From Candidatus Zixiibacteriota bacterium (lineage in GTDB: Bacteria > Zixibacteria > MSB-5A5 > WJJR01): a DNA stretch of 38,435 nucleotides. The notes beneath the pieces are model-generated. The model was not told the origin of the DNA and made no database searches. It saw only the letters and a list, made by a program, of their open reading frames with translations. Made by a program: the position numbers and the translations under genes. This document shows, in pieces, positions 35,134 through 38,435 of this stretch. The stretch is taken from positions 1 to 38,435 of the forward strand of contig DASWIS010000026.1 in the NCBI GenBank assembly GCA_036397555.1. The letters are read 5' to 3'. The number at the start of each line of letters is the position of its first letter. The first letter of the stretch is position 1.

Positions 35134-35252
35134 GCGACTCTGCCGCAACACCTGGCAGCATCCGTGCCACGGCAGACTTTCGATGCGACACCCGTCAGCG
35201 ACCCGGACGTCAAGGACGCCGCCCCCGTCGCTCCAACTCCGACGGGTGTCGC
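35107..35252 (-). ncRNA. Structured RNA of unknown family: attenuator/riboswitch-like leader or small RNA
   Basis: Three consecutive stems on the minus strand end in an intrinsic terminator. Stem 1 is GCGACACCCGTC (35241-35252) with GACGGGTGTCGC (35185-35196), twelve perfect pairs, continued after an 8-base one-sided bulge by AGCGAC/GTCGCT and an inner GGCGTC/GACGTC. Stem 2 (about 35137-35175) is CTGCCG/CGGCAG enclosing TGGCA/TGCCA. Stem 3 is the terminator. The element sits directly upstream of the DUF255 lipoprotein gene, which is the layout of a transcription attenuator or riboswitch. No riboswitch or known RNA consensus that I can recall (TPP, cobalamin, SAM, glycine, c-di-GMP, fluoride, T-box, 6S, SRP, RNase P) fits. 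The 5' end is unknown. Confidence 0.45.
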
Positions 35253-35744
35253 GTCCTATGTGATTTCGTCAGACAACATCATGCGAGCACCCGCGAATGC
35301 ACTGCGCTCGATTGCCCGGTCCTCCGGCCTCGTGCGGCTATGCCACGCGTCACATTGCCGAGATTCCGCGTTCCATCACCAGCGAGCGACGCGATGAACC
35401 GGTAATGCCGAGTACTTCCCTGTCTGGTACGGTTGCGCCGGGACTATACAGTATCCGGCAAAAAGCGGGTCACGATTGGATCGAGGTATTCTCCTGCAGA
35501 GCTGCGTAAGGACTACCAACTGACAACGCCCCAATTCAAACACATGGGCCGATTCGTGTCAAGCAAAATCTTGCGGCCGCCGCCCGTGCGTCGCGGCGCC
35601 CCAGATGACCGCTCGGACGCCGGCACGGCCGGCAAGACGTCGTGCCCGGGTCGGCCGCGTGCGGGTGTTGTCCTTCTGCGAGGGACCGCGAATTGAATTC
35701 GCGGCCACATGTTCACATGAGGCGCACTCTGGCTTTGGTATCAC
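35253..35744. other. Region without a supported gene, with a short decayed repeat
   Basis: No convincing protein gene is seen on either strand in these ~490 bases. On the minus strand, about 35625-35655 encodes ADPGTTSCRPC and is a close copy of the DNA at ~35755-35785 that encodes the end of the next gene (ADPDTTFCRPCE), about 129 bases away; flanking sequence is not similar. It may be a relic of another dockerin-type gene. A TATACAGTAT near 35446 resembles a -10 box on the plus strand but has no clear gene behind it. Confidence 0.4.
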
Positions 35745-36632
35745 TCACTCACATGGCCGGCAGAATGTCGTGTCCGGGTCGGCATACTGGAAGCAGACAG
35801 CCCCCATCTTGTCTAAGTCAGTCTGATCAGTGTCTCCGTCACAGTCCACGTCTGTCTTCTTGTATGGACAGCAGGGATTCGGGTCAGCCGGCTCCGGATA
35901 GCCTTGATTTACCACTTGGCTAATCTTGACCACGTCAAACACATTGTACACGCCGTCACACTGCGGGTCAGCGTGGCAGTCGCAGGCGCAGCAGATCTCG
36001 ATTGTCGACTTCAAGAAATCGACCCCCTGCACTGGTTCATAAAACTCGTCCACGAATGCCAGCCTATTTGCCGGACTGATACATACAGTATCGATCTCCA
36101 TTGAGCCAAGAACATTCCCAATCCCGAAAATAAGCTCTATCGAAGGTGTTCCTGAACCGGGAATGCCATCATCTCCTGCTTCCAGCACCGGCGGATTGAT
36201 TCCGATAATCATGAGCACAGATGCATCGGGGCTAACAAAGTCAAACGTGTCTGACGGTGTGCTCCAAGTGAGCCCGGTACTGTCCTGCTCGCATGCCGCG
36301 CCTCGCCAGTCAAACGCACTGTAATGCTTCTCTGTATAGAACTCGGAGACCGTGTAGCTAGCGCCCGGCTCCGCCCAAGCGGAGAGCCTTCCCTGCACCG
36401 TCAAATCCCATGACTCTGACATGTAGGCGTTCGAGTCGAGCGCAACATATCGCAATGGTATGACAAGTCCTGAAAGGTCCATGTCGTTTGCAATATACAC
36501 CCCGACCAATGCCTCCGACGACCCGGCTGGCAATTGCTTGGACTCTATCGACACCATGTTAGCTCCTAGCGCAATCGAGCCAGCGTATGACGCGAGGATT
36601 ATCGCCAAGCACATCGCACGAAAAGTGTCCAT
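35745..36632 (-). CDS. Secreted protein with dockerin-like repeats
   Basis: A 295-residue exported protein. A signal peptide (MDTFRAMCLAIILASYAGSI) precedes a ~190-residue beta-rich region (IESKQLPAGSSEALVGVYIA, then LSGLVIPLRYVALDS) that resembles a cohesin-like fold, though that is only a suggestion. The C-terminus has two dockerin-type calcium-binding repeats: DPQCDGVYNVFDVVKISQVV and DVDCDGDTDQTDLDKM, ending DTTFCRPCE. The ribosome-binding site AGGAGGGATGA overlaps the stop of the upstream M4 peptidase gene, so the two form an operon. Base composition is lower (about 50-55% G+C in lines counted, against 60-72% elsewhere) and codon use is less biased, which suggests a different history from the surrounding genes. 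Confidence 0.8.
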   Translation of the reverse strand: MDTFRAMCLAIILASYAGSIALGANMVSIESKQLPAGSSEALVGVYIANDMDLSGLVIPLRYVALDSNAYMSESWDLTVQGRLSAWAEPGASYTVSEFYTEKHYSAFDWRGAACEQDSTGLTWSTPSDTFDFVSPDASVLMIIGINPPVLEAGDDGIPGSGTPSIELIFGIGNVLGSMEIDTVCISPANRLAFVDEFYEPVQGVDFLKSTIEICCACDCHADPQCDGVYNVFDVVKISQVVNQGYPEPADPNPCCPYKKTDVDCDGDTDQTDLDKMGAVCFQYADPDTTFCRPCE

Positions 36633-36641
36633 TCATCCCTC

Positions 36642-38279
36642 CTATTTCGAATGACTTAAAGCCAGAGCAGGCGATTGCAGCTCATGAGAAGGCGCGCAAT
36701 GGCAGAAGTATGTAGTCGGTAGGCCATTCCGGAATCCAACCTCCACAGCGGCAACGACGTCAAATACGTCTGTGATTCCGCTGCAATCGACGTCAGTCGC
36801 CTCGAATGGGCACCAGTCATCTGTAATCTCTGCATCCTGACGAAACGCCCTACCTACCACTTTTACGATGTCGAATACGTTTATGACTCCAGAATGATCA
36901 ATGTCAGCCATTGAGGGACAATCGCATACCCCTACCGCCGCCCAAGCCAGTCCTGACTGCTTCTTGTATCCGCCTGACGGATCTAACTCATCTCCAGCCT
37001 TACACATTCCCTGCATTGCGTCACGGAATCCATCATTCGGCATCCAATGTGACTGCGATGCCCTATACAAGACATTGAAAGCCTCGTACACACCTATGGC
37101 CCCTACAGTGATTCCGAAGTGTGTACCACCGTCTGACAACAAATAGAACATCTTATTCGGTACTCCTGAGTTGGTATGCACACCGCAGTAATCATTCGCT
37201 GGCGTTGGATCGCAGTCGTTTACATCGATCCAGCCTTCTCCCTCATCCAGATAGAAGTCTGGACGGCCTCCGACGGTAGGATCGGCCAAGTACCTGATTC
37301 CCACGTTAGCAGGCTTAAAGCTATCCTCCCCGAAGAGCCAAATGTCTGGCAAGTAGCCTTCTGCGTAGGCGCGAACCGTCGCGCCAAATGCATCGGCATA
37401 GCCTTCATTCAGAGCTCCGGATTCCCGTGCATAGTTGAGGTTCCCTTGCGAGGTATGCAATATCCCATGTGCCCATTCGTGGGCAACAATATCTATAGCC
37501 ACACCCGTCGAGTTGCGATTCGGATTGTCAACAACACAGAAACGACATTGTTGTGCCTCGGGAGAGTAGTAGGCGTTATCGACGCAGTCGGGCCCTGTTG
37601 GATTACCCTCCGTCGGACCGGAATAATTAACTGTCTGGATCATGTCGCTTCGGTTCCCGTCAAAGCTTTCCCGATTCAGATAATATGCCATGTATTCCTG
37701 GGTGATCAGTGCATTAGCGTGACCCTCTACATGATCGCATATCCATGGATCAAACCAGTGGTTGTCACTGTCAGTCGGCATCGTCCCGGGAAGGGGGTCA
37801 AAGGTCGAGAACTGAAAGGTCCTAACAAATGTCTCGTCTGGGATCGCGTATATAAGCCCGCGTAACTGGAACTGCCCATCACTACAGTATGTCCTCAATG
37901 GAGATACATCAGGTCCCACAACAGAACATCCATCACCAAAGTATGCAGGCCCATCAGTACAATTCACCAGTACTTCAATCTGGCAAGAGTTGTTGCTCTC
38001 GTTCGTTTCACCAACTTCATCGAATTCATCGATCACGAGCCGCAGTGTATGCCACCCTGCGTCCGCGAAAAGGAACGCGAAGTCGCTTACTCCGGCCCAT
38101 TCATAGGCGTCTAGGGTCGTTGGGTTTGTGGTCCCGATCAGTACGTCGTTGTCATACAATCGACCTACGTGAGTTCCTGCGGGATTCTCGGAGTTATTGA
38201 TCCATGCCAAATCAATGTACACCGTCTCATCCTGATTGAACGTCGAAGCAGATGTATGCGTCCCCTCGACTGGAGACAC
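36642..38279 (-). CDS. M4-family (thermolysin-like) metallopeptidase with CARDB-like and dockerin-like domains, 5' end lost to IS insertion
   Basis: The surviving 545 residues start with a CARDB-like adhesion domain (VYIDLAWINNSENPAG, then HTLRLVIDEFDEVGETNESN). The peptidase domain keeps zinc ligands in HEWAH (His267, His271) and ESGALNEGYADAFG (Glu292), and the thermolysin His231 equivalent in CGVHTNSGVPNKMFYLL (His368), so catalysis looks intact. Two dockerin-like repeats follow (DIDHSGVINVFDIVKVV and DVDCSGITDVFDVVAAV), then TTYFCHC. The reading frame runs upstream without a stop into the IS end, meeting the transposase stop in the same frame. There is no signal peptide or propeptide; the only start in frame is a GTG at 38279 with a poor ribosome-binding site. 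The original N-terminus was probably removed by the insertion, so the gene may be non-functional or expressed from the IS. Confidence 0.8.
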   Translation of the reverse strand: MSPVEGTHTSASTFNQDETVYIDLAWINNSENPAGTHVGRLYDNDVLIGTTNPTTLDAYEWAGVSDFAFLFADAGWHTLRLVIDEFDEVGETNESNNSCQIEVLVNCTDGPAYFGDGCSVVGPDVSPLRTYCSDGQFQLRGLIYAIPDETFVRTFQFSTFDPLPGTMPTDSDNHWFDPWICDHVEGHANALITQEYMAYYLNRESFDGNRSDMIQTVNYSGPTEGNPTGPDCVDNAYYSPEAQQCRFCVVDNPNRNSTGVAIDIVAHEWAHGILHTSQGNLNYARESGALNEGYADAFGATVRAYAEGYLPDIWLFGEDSFKPANVGIRYLADPTVGGRPDFYLDEGEGWIDVNDCDPTPANDYCGVHTNSGVPNKMFYLLSDGGTHFGITVGAIGVYEAFNVLYRASQSHWMPNDGFRDAMQGMCKAGDELDPSGGYKKQSGLAWAAVGVCDCPSMADIDHSGVINVFDIVKVVGRAFRQDAEITDDWCPFEATDVDCSGITDVFDVVAAVEVGFRNGLPTTYFCHCAPSHELQSPALALSHSK

Positions 38280-38312
38280 TACGATGCTGTTGTCCCATCC
38301 GGTCGGCTGTGA

Positions 38313-38435
38313 TGATCCCCCGTTTTCGTTGACACTCGTTTAGATAGATTCCAGCAACAAGCGTTCCTCAAATTCAACCGGACTGAGATCGTCCAGGCTG
38401 GTGTGCATGCGTTCGCGGTTGTACCAGCCCTCGAT
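38313..38435 (-). mobile_element. End of an IS3-family insertion sequence (rest beyond the window)
   Basis: The last 123 bases hold the 3' end of a transposase gene and, beyond its stop, a terminal-repeat-like sequence starting TGATCCCCCGTTTTCGTTGA at 38313 (plus strand), which has the look of IS3-group ends that begin with TG. The peptidase reading frame resumes right after it. The exact edge may be off by a few bases, and the target duplication cannot be checked because the other end is outside. Confidence 0.7.
38340..38435 (-). CDS. IS3-family transposase (OrfB), C-terminal fragment
   Basis: The minus strand encodes 31 residues before TAA (38340-38342): EGWYNRERMHTSLDDLSPVE is the conserved C-terminal block of IS3/IS150-type OrfB transposases (rve integrase core), which catalyse cut-and-circularise transposition with a DDE triad. 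The catalytic residues lie beyond the window. It may be an intact gene continuing off the end. Confidence 0.85.
   Translation of the reverse strand: MEGWYNRERMHTSLDDLSPVEFEERLLLESI

Noticed and set aside
35092-35397. 101-residue plus-strand open frame through the structured RNA region
   Set aside because: The ribosome-binding site abuts the ATG, the product is low-complexity, and the frame crosses three stems and a minus-strand terminator, which better explain the sequence.
1-38435. CRISPR arrays, tRNA or rRNA genes, prophage
   Set aside because: No regularly spaced repeats, no tRNA-like T-loop sequences and no phage structural genes were seen on either strand.

Overview
The window looks like a chromosomal segment of a Gram-negative, moderately GC-rich bacterium. 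An outer-membrane TonB-dependent receptor, a secretin and two lipoproteins support the Gram-negative reading. Secreted proteins with dockerin-like calcium-binding repeats (the 'NVFDVVK' style) and a generally diverged gene set suggest an uncultured lineage, perhaps an FCB-group or Zixibacteria-like genome. That placement is inference; there is no rRNA or tRNA here to test it.

Layout. (1) 1-4750: a partial TonB-dependent receptor and ribose-5-phosphate isomerase on the minus strand; then, on the plus strand, a lysine-2,3-aminomutase-like radical SAM enzyme ended by a strong intrinsic terminator, and a class I aminotransferase. (2) 4934-9708: a polyphosphate cluster of SixA-like phosphatase, polyphosphate kinase, exopolyphosphatase and CHAD protein, facing a flippase-like membrane protein. 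(3) 10922-16946: a compact signalling operon of a cyclic-nucleotide-binding histidine kinase, a small DUF3307 membrane protein, and a 1378-residue protein with two class III cyclase domains, a decayed P-loop region and TPRs, resembling soluble adenylyl cyclase. (4) 17050-22743: a lipoprotein, a cation/proton antiporter with a TrkA-N domain, an APC permease, a VOC protein and an iodotyrosine-deiodinase-like nitroreductase. (5) 22875-32192: a type IV pilus / type II secretion-like operon (PilB, PilC, three prepilins, a PilM-PilN fusion, PilO, PilP/GspC-like protein, secretin). The assembly ATPase carries an MshEN-type c-di-GMP signature. (6) 32251-35007: a DCC-family thiol protein and a DUF255 thioredoxin-domain lipoprotein. 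The latter is preceded by a structured minus-strand RNA ending in an intrinsic terminator. (7) 35745-38435: two secreted dockerin-repeat proteins in a lower-GC tract, the second an M4 metallopeptidase whose 5' end has been removed by an IS3-family insertion running off the window end.

The most interesting candidates are the cyclase/cyclic-nucleotide-binding kinase operon, which could make and sense its own second messenger; the unidentified structured leader RNA; the aminomutase-like enzyme that lacks the lysine-binding aspartates; and the dockerin proteins with a shared cysteine tail.
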